From Gymnopus androsaceus JB14 (lineage: Eukaryota; Basidiomycota; Agaricomycetes; Agaricales; Omphalotaceae), in NCBI GenBank assembly GCA_009733575.1, contig ML769454.1, positions 124,001 to 188,000 of the forward strand: DNA of 64,000 bases. Reading direction: 5' to 3'. The translations under genes were made by a program, and so were the position numbers. Positions 1 through 10,854 of this stretch are shown piece by piece. The notes below the pieces were generated by a model. The model had not been told where the DNA came from. It did not search any database and worked only from the letters and a program-made list of their open reading frames with translations. The stretch's first letter is position 1. Every line of letters begins with the position of its first letter.

Positions 1-122
1 CACTGCCTGTGCGAGAAAAAAATTAGTAAAATTATAATACTAAGAGTCGTGTTACATGCTTCAAGTCCACGCAAAGTGATATCCTTCTCGTCGCAGAGAC
101 CCAGCCCGATGATGTAAAACAT
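1..122 (-). CDS. DPH5 first exon, redundant copy cut by window start
   Basis: The start codon reads leftward from 120-122 and the first codons give [14 protein letters not shown], the N-terminus of diphthine synthase. The exon ends at a GT donor near 55 and the following intron runs to base 1. It duplicates 16850-16916. The rest of the gene is absent because the window starts here, so no separate gene is supported. Confidence 0.75.
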   Translation of the reverse strand, partial: MFYIIGLGLCDEKDITLRGLEACNTTLSIIILLIFFSHRQ

Positions 123-595
123 ACTTTTTTCGGTTGTTAGAACTTGTTCGCCGGACTGCTAATTGTCCAGTGAAACTTTATCCTTGTTAGATTATTACGG
201 CCGCAATATCCAAGCTGAAATTTCAAGGAGAAACTGCCAAGCTGGTAATGGAAGTACGGAAGAAAGTTGACAAGAAAGTTATCGATTGACGCCCGTACTA
301 AACGCCCATTGAGCGGAGATGAGGATTATACTAGTAGAAGTTTCGGAATCATAAGAGATTTCTTCTGAGCGGCTCCCAGTAGTCGAGAGACTGATAAGTA
401 TCGTATAAATAAGTATGTGTCGTATCTACCATTCTCCAACTGAGAGCCCAATGCAAAGTCCAATCTACAACCTCGACCATCTCCCCTAGACTCGAATATA
501 CATATACACTGACGATCGAAACGATGCGTACATAGACAACCTCGGTGGAGCCCTCCTCCTTCCAAACGCTTCATTAGACCAAGCACTGGAGTCCA

Positions 596-2173
596 TCAAT
601 CCTCTGTATATGTTGGAGGCACATCAACAATCTCTTCCGATGCAGAGGGCAGCCGCACGCCACTATCCATATGCTGTCGAATTTCATTCATCCTAATCTG
701 CTCGTCTTGCAATTGCAAGAGCTGTGATTCTTCGTTATGAGCCGGTCGGAATTCCATCCGAAAGAACGTGTTGAAGATCCTGAAACAGGAGCTTCCGAAT
801 TGCTTGAACTTTGGCCGGTATAAGCAGTATCGGCACTACCAATGTCAGAATATTTCATGGGGATGCTGATTCCGGGAGGCGCCGCGGAATTGATAAAGGG
901 AGTCACTTCAAGGGTGTCCTCTGCTGCAGAATTTGAACGGTAAAAACCTGGACCGTCAGTTAGATCTAGCATCATGCCGCTATATGAATTCCGTCTCCGT
1001 TTCCGTAGGAAAACGAAAAGCAGGAGTAGTGCTGCAAGACCAACGAGACCACCTATTATGCCCCGACTATAGGCCCATAATTGTGATGAGTAGTGTCAGA
1101 AAGACGTAGAGGAAGATGTGGGGGGAGACGTGGAGTTGGTAGTTATATCGGGGATGTGGAATTGGCAGGATTTGTTTCACGATGAAATAATTGATGGCGA
1201 GCCATTGTGGATTTTCAGAGGCATTGTATGATGTGGCGACTTCGATGTTGTGATGCGATTCAGACAAGTCTGACGCAGTGAAAAGAGGGTAATTTATGAT
1301 ATCTGTGTAGTTCCCTGTGCTCGACACGTTCGTACTACCAGGAAGAACAAAGTCTGTGCTAGAAGTTCCGTCGATGGTATAGAACGCCGTAGAAGCATTG
1401 TAAATTTGGATTTCCGAAATTTACTGAATATAGTGTCACGGATGACCCTTTTGAATAAAAGACGTGTTTAGCACATATACCATTAAGGCTTTCAGAGACG
1501 TATACACACCATTGAACGCAAAATTCATACTTGTAGCGGTTGTCCCTGTAGCGTTGATTGGTACCCTTGAAAGGTCCACGCTCCAGAACTGTTGCCATAT
1601 GAGACAGAAGGATCACTATTATGTATCCTGAGCATGACGAGAGTCAAGAGGGTCGGTGGGAAGGGTTTGATACAAGATGCTATCCAGCCATACGGGTAGA
1701 CTGCGTCGCGTTTGTGGTGAGTTGTTAGGGATAGCTGCACGTTCAAGGTATGTTCACTGCTGTGGTGCCTTGAAGGATATCAGCAGAATCGCATGCGAAG
1801 ATGTTGGTAATTTCGCCGGTCTCAACCAAGAATTTATGATCTTCATGGTTTGTCTACCGTACAGTTCCAAGGTGTGATGATGACCTGTCTGCAGCGAACA
1901 TGACGCGAACGTATGTTCCTATAAAAAGTAGCGATGAGCGCGGAAGGGTGAAGTGGATAAAAAAGCGCGACTCACCATTGAACTTGTAGCTAAACGAAGC
2001 GCAGTCGTTTGTTCCAGTTATCGTCTGATTGAAAACAGGACCTCCATATTCCTATCGAATCGAGCTTCCCAGTGGAATCCAATGTAAAGGCAACTTGCGG
2101 GTGAATACTGAATTGTTGGATCGGGTGTGTCCCACAAACAACCAGTCTAGGGACCAAAGATCCGCGAGTAGAG
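596..2173 (-). pseudogene. Error-laden copy of the one-helix membrane protein gene
   Basis: This is the counterpart of the gene at 17390-18964. The same exons can be followed, but the frame is lost many times by one-base indels. The start codon is also missing: the second copy has a CAT (ATG on the minus strand) at 18962-18964, and here a base is lost at the same place (near 2173). At one point this copy is the better one: near 1220 it keeps the frame through ENPQWLAINYF, where the other copy has a one-base deletion. Both copies therefore carry separate errors, as expected of two imperfect reads of one locus. Confidence 0.8.
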
Positions 2174-2935
2174 GAATTGAGTGCTCAAGCCGAAGCGCGA
2201 GCCTCAAAAACAAAGGAAGTGTGTCGAACGATGGTGTTCGGGAATAAGTGAGGGAATCAGGAGAGTGGTGCCGTGAGCGCTGTTTCACGACACTTGAAAT
2301 ATATTCTGTTACCATCCCACAAACGTCACCTGTCATCCATTGGTTCGTTGCTTCAACCTGGCATCAAGGTCTACTTGCGGAATCGCGTGATATCGTATAC
2401 ATACATTCGTAGACGCTAGACCAAGCTCTGTGTAAATGGATGTCATGGTAATGGCAGTATCGAGTCCTAGAGCTGTGAAAAGTCACGTTTACGCAAATCT
2501 AAACGCATTGGGTACCATGCGGATTAGAACACGCCCTACAAGCGACTTTGGACCATGGAAGGTTTGAGGGAAGGGATATATCAAAACTTGCACAAAATTC
2601 TACAATCTCATGCTCTCTCCTGGAGTCTGCGGATAAACGGAGCTTGGGTGCGAGTTTGAATGAGCCAAGATTTCGATCCCTTGAATGGAGACGAGGGCGG
2701 TATTTATGAGTAAACGCGGAGGCCAGTGATGAGGAGATGGATGTTCAGACCGCGTTCGCGGATCATGAGGGTGTGGAGAGAGAGGGAAAGTTCTGTTTGG
2801 AATATAAGAGCTAAGTCTATCGAAAAGCAGAATTACTGACAGCGGTCTCCGAGTAACACCAATTGGATCTCCTCCAACTTCACCGAGTTCTCCTTCCAGG
2901 GATTTCTGTTCTCGCTCTCATCCTCTGCCAGACCA

Positions 2936-2960
2936 NNNNNNNNNNNNNNNNNNNNNNNNN
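2936..2960. other. Assembly gap of 25 Ns
   Basis: Twenty-five consecutive Ns. It separates the redundant piece 1-2935 from the rest, so its true size and the join itself are unknown. Confidence 0.99.
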
Positions 2961-4118
2961 TCGAGAATTTCCGATATGGGTTGCCAGGGTTGATTAAATG
3001 GCCTGCATAACACCGAGCTATAAGCATCATCTGAAAGAAAATATTGACTTTTGACGACATTGAAGAGCGAGCGAGAACGAGAACGAAATCGGGATCATGG
3101 AGGCTACTATGATAAATCAAAGCCATGCGGCATGTGCAGTCTTTCAAACGTAAGGTGAAACTAATCAATATTCATCTCAAATAGACCGGGGAACATTGCA
3201 ATCAATTAATACAGCGGTTAAAATTACAATTAAAGGTTCACTGAAACATCCAAAAGCAATGCCCATAGCGCGTATGATGAGAGTAAAAGTGATGTGCAAT
3301 GGGCGCTTTAATGAAAAGCGCTTGATCAGTGACGGACCAATGGCACAAACCGTTTGTCTTCTCTACTGCATTGGCCAAAAGTTTTTGTGCAAAGCTCTCG
3401 TGACATGTAGCGTGCACAAAGCTTCTGGTGAAGTTTGTTGAAACCTGCTCCCTTTTTTCCTTGTTTAATTTTCTATTTCAAGAGATAAGAGTATTTACCA
3501 TAATTTGGAGTGTTCAATCCTTGAGATTTGAACGATCCCAATATGGAAACTTTCAAAATTTTGTCTCTTTATTTGACTTAACCTGGGCTCATCCCACACA
3601 GTTAGGGTATTCTTCAGACTTGCCAGGCTATTCTATCTTATTTTTCCCTTGTTTCAGAAGCAGGAGTTTCCAAATGTAGCATAGTGTTGAGCTGAGTTGC
3701 CTTGCAGAGGAATTTTCTAGGCAACGGGACCAAGCCCCATACTGTATATCGTGTCTATACTAAATTGAAAATATTCATGACAGTGGATTACAGATGGCTA
3801 ATTAGCTTTTGAATTAAAAAAGAATCTGTGATTTGGTTGATTTATTGGAAAATGGTGCTTTAATTTAGTGATGCTGGGGCCCCGCTCAAGGCAGATGCCG
3901 GACGACACAGGGTCACTCAGAAAATAGGAGGCACTGCTGTGATTTGGTCCTTCCCTCATCCACGAAAGAACTGCAATGCGGTATTCAAGGACTTTTGGCC
4001 AAGTAGTATCAATATTATCAAATATTATTCGTAAAATTCACTTTTCATTGTTTAATTCAGATTCTCAAGCCCATTGGCATCAACTCAGACTTTCGCCGGA
4101 CGTACTGCATGTGGAAAC
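2961..4118. other. No gene seen
   Basis: AT-rich DNA with only short ORFs and no family motif. No tRNA, tandem array or inverted repeat was noticed. A pyrimidine-rich stretch around 3440-3480 and 3590-3665 is the only compositional feature. Confidence 0.5.
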
Positions 4119-6038
4119 ATGGATTCATCAAAAGCGGTACCACAAATCTCGGCACTTGATCTTGGAATAAAGATTCAAGGTAAATTGGTCGTTACATACT
4201 TTTAAGCCGCAGGTAGTCAATATATAATGAATTTTACTGACTGATTCTGTATAAGTGTTTTGCTTGACTGCCGTTTCGTGCGCTGCTTGGTCCTAAGCAG
4301 CGTTGGTCGACTTTCATGTCCCTGACCCGAGACCTTCTCTCACTCAGACAATGTTCCGCATTCTTTGCCAAACTTTCCCGTGCATGGCCAGATTGGGTGA
4401 GTATTTGTGGTGTATGATGGTGGATGCCGCCCACCTGAGGAAGCATGGTCGGCAAAGTCGATTTCAAGCGTCTCCCATGTTGTACGAGCCATTCAAAGGA
4501 GGGCTGTAAGAAGCATGTTGGATTCCATGTCCATGTTGAAGTCATTTAAGTAACTTTAGGGTTTGGTACTATTATGATGATAACATTCATAGGCTGGCTG
4601 GCGAAGCTGAGGGCAGAACTCGCTGTCATGAATAGATTTAGGTGATTCATGCTGTTCTTACAAAAGGATAGCGATGTATTCCCTTACGGCGGCACAATGG
4701 TGTTACGTTAATTCGTTACTTTTTGAAGCTTTATTATTTATTTGAGTATTGAGGACTAATTACTAATTGAGAACAGTGATGCTTGCACAGCGACCAATCT
4801 CGGTCGTCGAATGTATTATTGATTCTCAAGAACATTGATGCACGTCTAGTCTAACTTCGTAGTGGATTTCTGCTTTTTGCTCCCTTGTGCAATATATCGA
4901 TGCTTGGAAATCTCTGTTAGGCCCTTCAAGGAACTGCTCTTGCCTTGCTAACGTGTGGATTACGGATGAATATTCTCCTTGAGCAATTACGAGTCACAGG
5001 TTAGTTCGGCAGTCATCTTTTCACAAACTTTTTGCTCAGCTGAAACACGACATCAGTGAAGAAATCCGCCTTAACCGCCGAGACCGTAAACTTGCGGATA
5101 AAGTTCTGGGCTCAACTTTCCCATCACAATTGGCCTTGAATTCATTTGTGGACCCAGTTACCAATTGGTCCCAGCCATCAAACATTCCGAATGTGTCCAG
5201 TTGGCTACCCAGGATCCATGATGTCAAGAAAATTACCGATTTCTGCATCGATACCATAGGATGGAACTCCGCTCAAGCGCTTAGCAAATTCCATGAGAAA
5301 CTTTGGCCTGGTATCATCATTCGGGTCCTTTGCTCGGTTTGTCGCAAGTCTTTTCTATGCTTCCAATAATAAATTGAGGCTTCTATTCCAGAAATATGTC
5401 GGCCTATGATCTCACCAGTGGCAAATTACTCGCGCCAATGCTTGTGCCTGCCATTAACTTGAATAATCCTCAAAGTCGTGCCTCTATCCCCACTAACTCA
5501 ACCCTGATCCGAAGTGTCAATCCTCCCACCCATGCAAGGGAAGGGAGTCAACGACATGATCCGTGTTACGTTCTCCACTGCGGATTTCATGAAACTTGCG
5601 CATCTTACTGCTTCATCCCGAACTAATGTACGGGTACAAGTACCAGTCCCCATTATTGCTTCAGCAACACGTCAAGCTCATAAGATTGTTGGGCTTGCAG
5701 GACGACTTGGTATGGGCACATTTGGTTTTTTTGATCACTGTTAACTGAAATTTTGTGTGCATATTTAGGTCCCCACCCCCCTTTGACCCCACAGAACATC
5801 AATGCAGTAGTTTCGTTTGCATCTACATGTACGTATATAATTCATATCTTTTGACATATGAGTTGACATTGGTACTGGTATAGCGGGCTCACGTTTATCT
5901 CCGATTGATCTGACTAGCGAGGATGACTTGTCTACAGCACCAAAACGAATCTTTTCTCCCATTGACCTTACTGGTAGCACCATGCCGAAGCGATTCCTTT
6001 CTCCTATTGATCTTACGAGCAAAGAGGATAATGAATAA
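4119..6038 (+). CDS. Unassigned multi-exon gene ending in three IDLT motifs
   Basis: I do not recognise the family. A first exon may start at 4119 (MDSSKAVPQISALDL) and end at a GT donor near 4179. A firm exon runs from 5013 to 5310 (RLNRRDRKLADKVLG, NWSQPSNIPNVSSWLPRIHD, ALSKFHEKLWP). Later exons in agreeing phase are about 5514-5708 (IRVTFSTADFMKLAHLT, VRVQVPVPIIASATRQAHK), about 5769-5829, and 5881-6038. The last exon encodes three copies of a (F/L)SPIDLT core, two of them preceded by PKR and two followed by acidic residues, the pattern of SUMO-interaction motifs. Exon joins between 4180-5012 and 5392-5513 are unsettled and an in-frame stop occurs near 4263, so the gene may be damaged. Function unknown. 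Confidence 0.5.
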
Positions 6039-6607
6039 TTACTTTTTAACTTCTTTATTTTCATACTATATACACGTCATGTAGTTACAGTCTCTCTCAA
6101 TTCTAATCGAGTTCAGACTCATTGCTAAGCAGACTTGTTCAGTATCATTTGGACCCAACTGCCCAAGTATCGTGCTTTAGAATATTTTTATTTGTCTCAA
6201 ATAGTAATATGGCGGTAATGCAAAGAATCATTATACGTGTTGAATAAGGACATGATAAAGTATGCAGAGGCATAAGAGTAGGAGCTGAGTAAGTTGGTCG
6301 ATGCAAAAGGTAAACTGCATACGCTCGATGGTCCTGGGCCTTGCATTCTGACTCACCTCTCGACTGTGCTCTTTTGTGACCACTCGCTGATGAATAATAT
6401 TCACCAGGTTACATTTAAAGTCGGGTGCTTTGAAATGCATGAGTGGCTGGTTTGCGACTGATGGCGAGGTACATTGGTGTAAAAGGCTAAAAGAGGAAAA
6501 ATCAGAACCAATCCCACTCTTGAAGAAGCGCATCACTCACCTTGGTCTGCCTGAAAGTCTTTATGTCCTGTGACATCCTCCTCGTATTCAACTTGAAGCC
6601 AATGTTT

Positions 6608-6768
6608 GTGAGTGTGTCGCGAGTGAGGCAGAGAGAGTGCATCTCGGGAGTACCGTTACCGAGCTCAATTTGGGAGAAATTTGTGTGAGAGTGTGTCGTG
6701 AGTGAGGCAGAGAGAGCGCATCTCGGGAGTACCGTTACTGAGCTCAATTTTGTGTGCGAGAAATTTGT
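6608..6768. repeat. Two-copy tandem repeat of about 76-84 bp
   Basis: The units, at about 6608-6683 and 6684-6768, share GAGTGAGGCAGAGAGAG, GCATCTCGGGAGTACCGTTA and GAGCTCAATTT and both end in GAAATTTGT. They differ by a few substitutions and a short insertion. Confidence 0.85.
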
Positions 6769-7414
6769 GAGAGTAGGAGGAGACTCTTCAACGTTGGGGT
6801 GCACAGTGCAAACGCCTACTGCATTCACCTAACGTAATAGCTGTTGTCGAGAGTGAAGAGTAAGATGCAGTCTCGGTGGTGGTGATTACAAGCTTGAAGC
6901 CATCATTATGACACCTCTAGGATGCACGCGTTAGTCTTAGGCGCTTCATTTGGATTGTCTTTTTGACCTGCCGACAAAACTTCCTGGATTTTTCTAGCTG
7001 GTGAAATTTACTAGATTGACGAAACACTAGATAGAAAAAGACAATTCATGGGACCGGGGAAGACGACTCATGTCCTGTCCATCATATTATATCTTGACCC
7101 GCTTTACGAAACTCGCTTAGCCTACAAGACACATGCTATATACATGCTGCAGTGCAAACGCAATCTAAATTTTGTCCAAAGCTTTTTCCTTTACATCCAT
7201 CTCCCCTTCTATCCTCTCCAGTTCACGCTACTTATCATTCTATATCGTTCAAAATGCATGAATTACTGAGACGGTAAGTTCCTTTCACGATCAAGCTTTC
7301 TTATTCTCCTTTTTTCCCATTCTTTCTTTCCTTCAATTTTGCCTAGCCCTCCTTTTAATTCTTTCTTTTAGTTCTTTACAGTTGTTGAGTACTACCTACA
7401 CGCTAGTCGGGTTG

Positions 7415-7452
7415 GGAGATCAACGCATCGCGCAGATCGCGCGTTGATCTCC
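7415..7452. repeat. Short perfect hairpin
   Basis: The 12-base arms GGAGATCAACGC (7415-7426) and GCGTTGATCTCC (7441-7452) are perfect reverse complements around a 14-base loop rich in ATCGCG. No poly-T tract follows directly. Role unknown. Confidence 0.8.
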
Positions 7453-7843
7453 ATTCAATTCTATTTTACCGTTCAATTCTTTTCATTCCGTTTTTCTTTT
7501 CCCTGGCACCTTGGTGCTATTCCTTGCTCTGTCCAAAGGAGCTCTCGTGCGCGTATTTGGTATCGTTGCAGCAGTTTATCTGCTCCCGCCTCACCGTCGA
7601 TCGTCCGCGAGGGTTCCGGGAGGCGCTGGTCGCTGCTGGGGCAGTGCATCGGCTCACGTCAAGCCACTTACCTCATGGGTGATGTGACCTGATGTGACTG
7701 CAACGTATTTCTTTCTGGTCTCAATTGCACTTCTTCAACGAAACTTTTCTTTTCTTGTTTGGATAGACCGACCTATAAATCTGAATAACTTAGCTTATAC
7801 TATGGCCTGTGTTTCAGAGTTGTGAGAGAGAGTTCAGTTTTGC

Positions 7844-7888
7844 CAAACCGCCAAATTCTCACGCCCAAATGCGGCTCGATCGTAAGAT
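7844..7888. repeat. MULE left terminal inverted repeat
   Basis: Starts CAAACCGCCAAATTCTC and ends GATCGTAAGAT. It is the reverse complement of 11981-12025 with one mismatch in 45 bases. Confidence 0.92.
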
Positions 7889-8064
7889 AAAAGCTTTGAT
7901 AAGAAAGTAAAGATTACGATAAGAAAGTAAAGATTACTAAATCCGGAGCCTCCGCCCGTATTCGATGTAAACTGTCGGAATTAAATTACTTTGAACTTCG
8001 CGTCGACGCGACACCTTTCCATTCACTCGCTAAGGCCTACGCGACACCTTCTCACTTATGTGCT

Positions 8065-10289
8065 ATGTCGAAGTCACCCCGCAAGCGAACATCCTCTGTA
8101 CCTATACCAGCATGCATGCTGAATGAATTCAACATCGAAATCCTCGACGACTTTCCTTTTCCTTCTCAGTCTTTGACAACTACTTTCCAAGTCGACATTC
8201 CTTCAGATCCAACTCCTGGTACCTTTGAAGCAGACATCAACAACAGTCATTTCAATATGCGTTGGGCGTCCCTGGATGAATTTGAAGCTTGGCGAGTGCA
8301 GGAACAGAAGACTAACTCAATAGAAATTCGTCGAACTCATGTGTTTTCTGGTGGAGCTCACTATCAGGACCGGCGATACTATGTATGTGCACGTCATGGC
8401 ACTGGAGGATTGAAAACTCAGAAGGAGTGCGAGTCCAGTAGAAGAAAAATCCCAACCAAGCGTACTGCTTGTCCCTGTGCCATGGTAATCAAGACATACT
8501 TCCATACCAACATCGTTCTCGGCTCCTACCAAGCTACTCATAATCATGCCATTGGATATGAAAACCTTCGTTTCACTCGGATATCCCTAGAATCTCGCGA
8601 ACTTATTGCTGGAGATGTGCGAAATGGTGTCAGTACTGATGACATTGTATGTATGCAATGCTATCTACAACTGACTTATCGGACTAATCGATTTACAATT
8701 GCTTTACAAAGATCAAGAAGTTGCACGCGAATGCTTATTCCGAGTTCAATGAATCTCTACAGCAACCCGTTTCTCGTGACAGCTTTATCACAGTCCGCGA
8801 TGTTCACCGAATCAAGAGGGCAATCAATGCTGAGACAATTACTCTGGCATCTGATGATGGCCAATCCGTTCGTGCTTGGGCTGCTGATCTTGCTGCGAAG
8901 GATTCACTTCTAGGATTCAAGGCTGTCAACGACGAGATCCCTGCAGGCTCAGGCCTTGCACCAGATACCTTTACGATCATGATACAGACACCATGGCAGC
9001 GAACGATATTCCAAGAACGTGGCCATCATATTCTTTGTATCGACGGCACTCACAATACAACTATCTACGAGAATATGATCTTGACTACATTGGTTGTACG
9101 TGACAAATGGGGTCATGGTATGTATTGTTATTCGGATACCGAAACTATACTAATTATTCACAGGTATTCCTGTCGCCTGGATGATTGCCAGCAGTGGAAC
9201 AGAACCGACAATCACTTATTTCCTTCGTCTCGTCAAGCAACGTTCACCGTCTGTCAATACTCGGTATATCATGTCCGACCGCGACCATGCCCAGATCAAT
9301 GCATGCTTAGCAGTTTTCACTACAGCCATACTTCTCCTCTGCTGGTGGCACGTACTTCATGCTTGGCAACAACATTTCCGTGTCTCGCAGCATCCTGAGC
9401 TCTGGGTCCTTCTCAAGTCATGGATCCGTATAACCGACTATGCAAAGTTTCAGACAGTCTGGGCTGAAGTCAGGAAACGTGCTTCTGAAGAGTTCGCTGA
9501 CCTCAAGTTTCTTACCTATCTTGAAACGACCTATGTGCGGTGCAGCGCTTCTTCGGTCACTCTGATAACATCGATGCAGGTGACTTTATCCCTCGCACGC
9601 CGCCTATTGCTCCACCAGCTCTTCCAACTCCTCTTCCAACTCCTCTTCCAACTCTTCTAGTTCATCCGGCTGCTTTACCAACATGCGAGACCGTTCCAAC
9701 ACCACTTCCGTTCAGTAACCGAGCTCTCATAGAGAACCTGAAGATCTTACTGGGTCGTTTGCAGGTCGATCCTACTTGGCTCCCTTACGATTCCTCGAAC
9801 CCGCAGCTTGGCCAGCAACTCACTGCTGTGGTTGCTCAGTGTGCTCGTCTACCTGCTCCCAAAGCGGTTCTTCCGAAAACCGTCCTTCCAAACAAGCAGA
9901 AAGTTGCGCCTAATCGGAGCACTGCGAAGGAGACTGCAGCTACAATGCCTCGCATGAAGAATAAGAAAAGGCCTGTGTACGACAGCGGAGGATACAGCGG
10001 AGGAAAAAATAGTGGTTCGAAGGCAAATTCAAAGTGCGTATCTTGTGTGCCAACTTCCTTCGCCAACTTACACCTACCTGAATATAGATCAAAGCCTCGA
10101 ATGCAAGCATCAACTCATGCATCCACCTCCATGCTACCTGTACCATCTGCCGCTTCCACTCTACCTATACAGTCTGCACCAACCTTGCCTACATTCTCAT
10201 TTACATATCCGCATCAGAACTCTTACACTGCGTCCTATCAATCTCAGACTTATAATCCTTACAGTACAACCTTTTACTCTAAACCATAA
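8065..10289 (+). pseudogene. MULE transposase, internally deleted
   Basis: Exon 1 (8065-8646) encodes a FAR1/GCM1-like zinc-binding region: YYVCARHG, CPCAMV and a final HNH. Exon 2 (8712-9117) holds the first catalytic Asp in ILCIDGTHNTT. Exon 3 starts at 9164 (IPVAWMI) and holds the second Asp in YIMSDRDHAQ and the MULE CxxH-like signature CWWHVLHAW. Introns 8647-8711 and 9118-9163 have GT-AG ends and keep phase. After FLTYLETTYV near 9537 the frame jumps into a proline-rich C-terminal tail (LPTPLPTPLPT, then KNKKRP and GGYSGGKNSG), with a small intron at 10034-10087. The segment that normally carries the catalytic Glu is missing, so the protein is probably inactive. Confidence 0.8.
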
Positions 10290-10355
10290 TTCTTACACAG
10301 TTCGCTAATCGCTACTCAGAAATAAATAATTGATGAATTTAGAAAGTGTGTGCCT

Positions 10356-10362
10356 ATAAAAG
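10356..10362 (+). promoter_or_regulatory. TATA box upstream of second MULE gene
   Basis: TATAAAA, followed 12-30 bases later by CATTCACTCATTCACTCATT. It lies just after the transposase stop codon and ahead of the ORF at 10855-11763, so it fits as that gene's own promoter. Confidence 0.5.
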
Positions 10363-10392
10363 GCAGTACATTCACTCATTCACTCATTCTCC

Positions 10393-10632
10393 TTTACCAC
10401 CATCATCGAACACGCGCGATACTCTTGACTCTCTCATCTCCTTCCGTTCCGACTCTTTTTTGAACCGTCGCTCATTTCTTTACCACCTTCATCGAACACG
10501 CACGCGATACTCTTCGAACCCGCTCCTTTCTCTCGACTCTTTCTCCATTACCACCATCATTGAACACGCGCAATACTCTTCGAACCGACTCTCTCATCTC
10601 CTTCCGTTCCGACTCTTTTTCGAACCGTCGCG
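10393..10632 (+). repeat. Three-copy leader repeat in the MULE
   Basis: The block ACCACCwTCATyGAACACG-CGAATACTCTT occurs near 10393, 10479 and 10548, each followed by a variable CGAACC and GACTC stretch. The segment TCTCATCTCCTTCCGTTCCG occurs twice, near 10432 and 10590. It sits between the TATA box and the second ORF, so it is probably 5' leader or intron sequence. Confidence 0.75.
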
Positions 10633-10854
10633 CCACTACGCGATTTCAGTACGTTTTCTTTCACTGCTTCGTATTTTGTTCACGACTCAGTATTTATACC
10701 TTAGTGTTACCGAGGAACGTGTAAACTGTTCTATAGCTGGCCAAAGGAAGACGAAGAGGCTGCACTTGCTTCTGGTTGGATTCCTCCGCCTCAGCCTCCG
10801 AAACGCAAAACCAAATCACTAGCTCCCCGAAAGCCTTCTCTCCCTCCTCTGTCT

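Larger units (their letters stand above)
1..2935. repeat. Redundant copy of 16795-19705
   Basis: This stretch matches 16795-19705 base for base over long runs, in the same orientation. It differs by many one-base insertions and deletions and a few substitutions, with a net gain of 24 bases. It ends exactly at the run of Ns. It covers DPH5 exon 1, the one-helix membrane protein gene and the DNA upstream. Reading frames are broken more often here than in the second copy. A short low-quality or alternative-haplotype contig placed beside its own locus explains this best; a true duplication is less likely. Confidence 0.9.
6039..7821. other. No gene seen; two local repeats
   Basis: No ORF here has recognisable protein character. 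The stretch holds a two-copy tandem repeat at 6608-6768 and a hairpin at 7415-7452, listed separately. The part from 7190 to 7700 is pyrimidine-rich. Confidence 0.5.
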
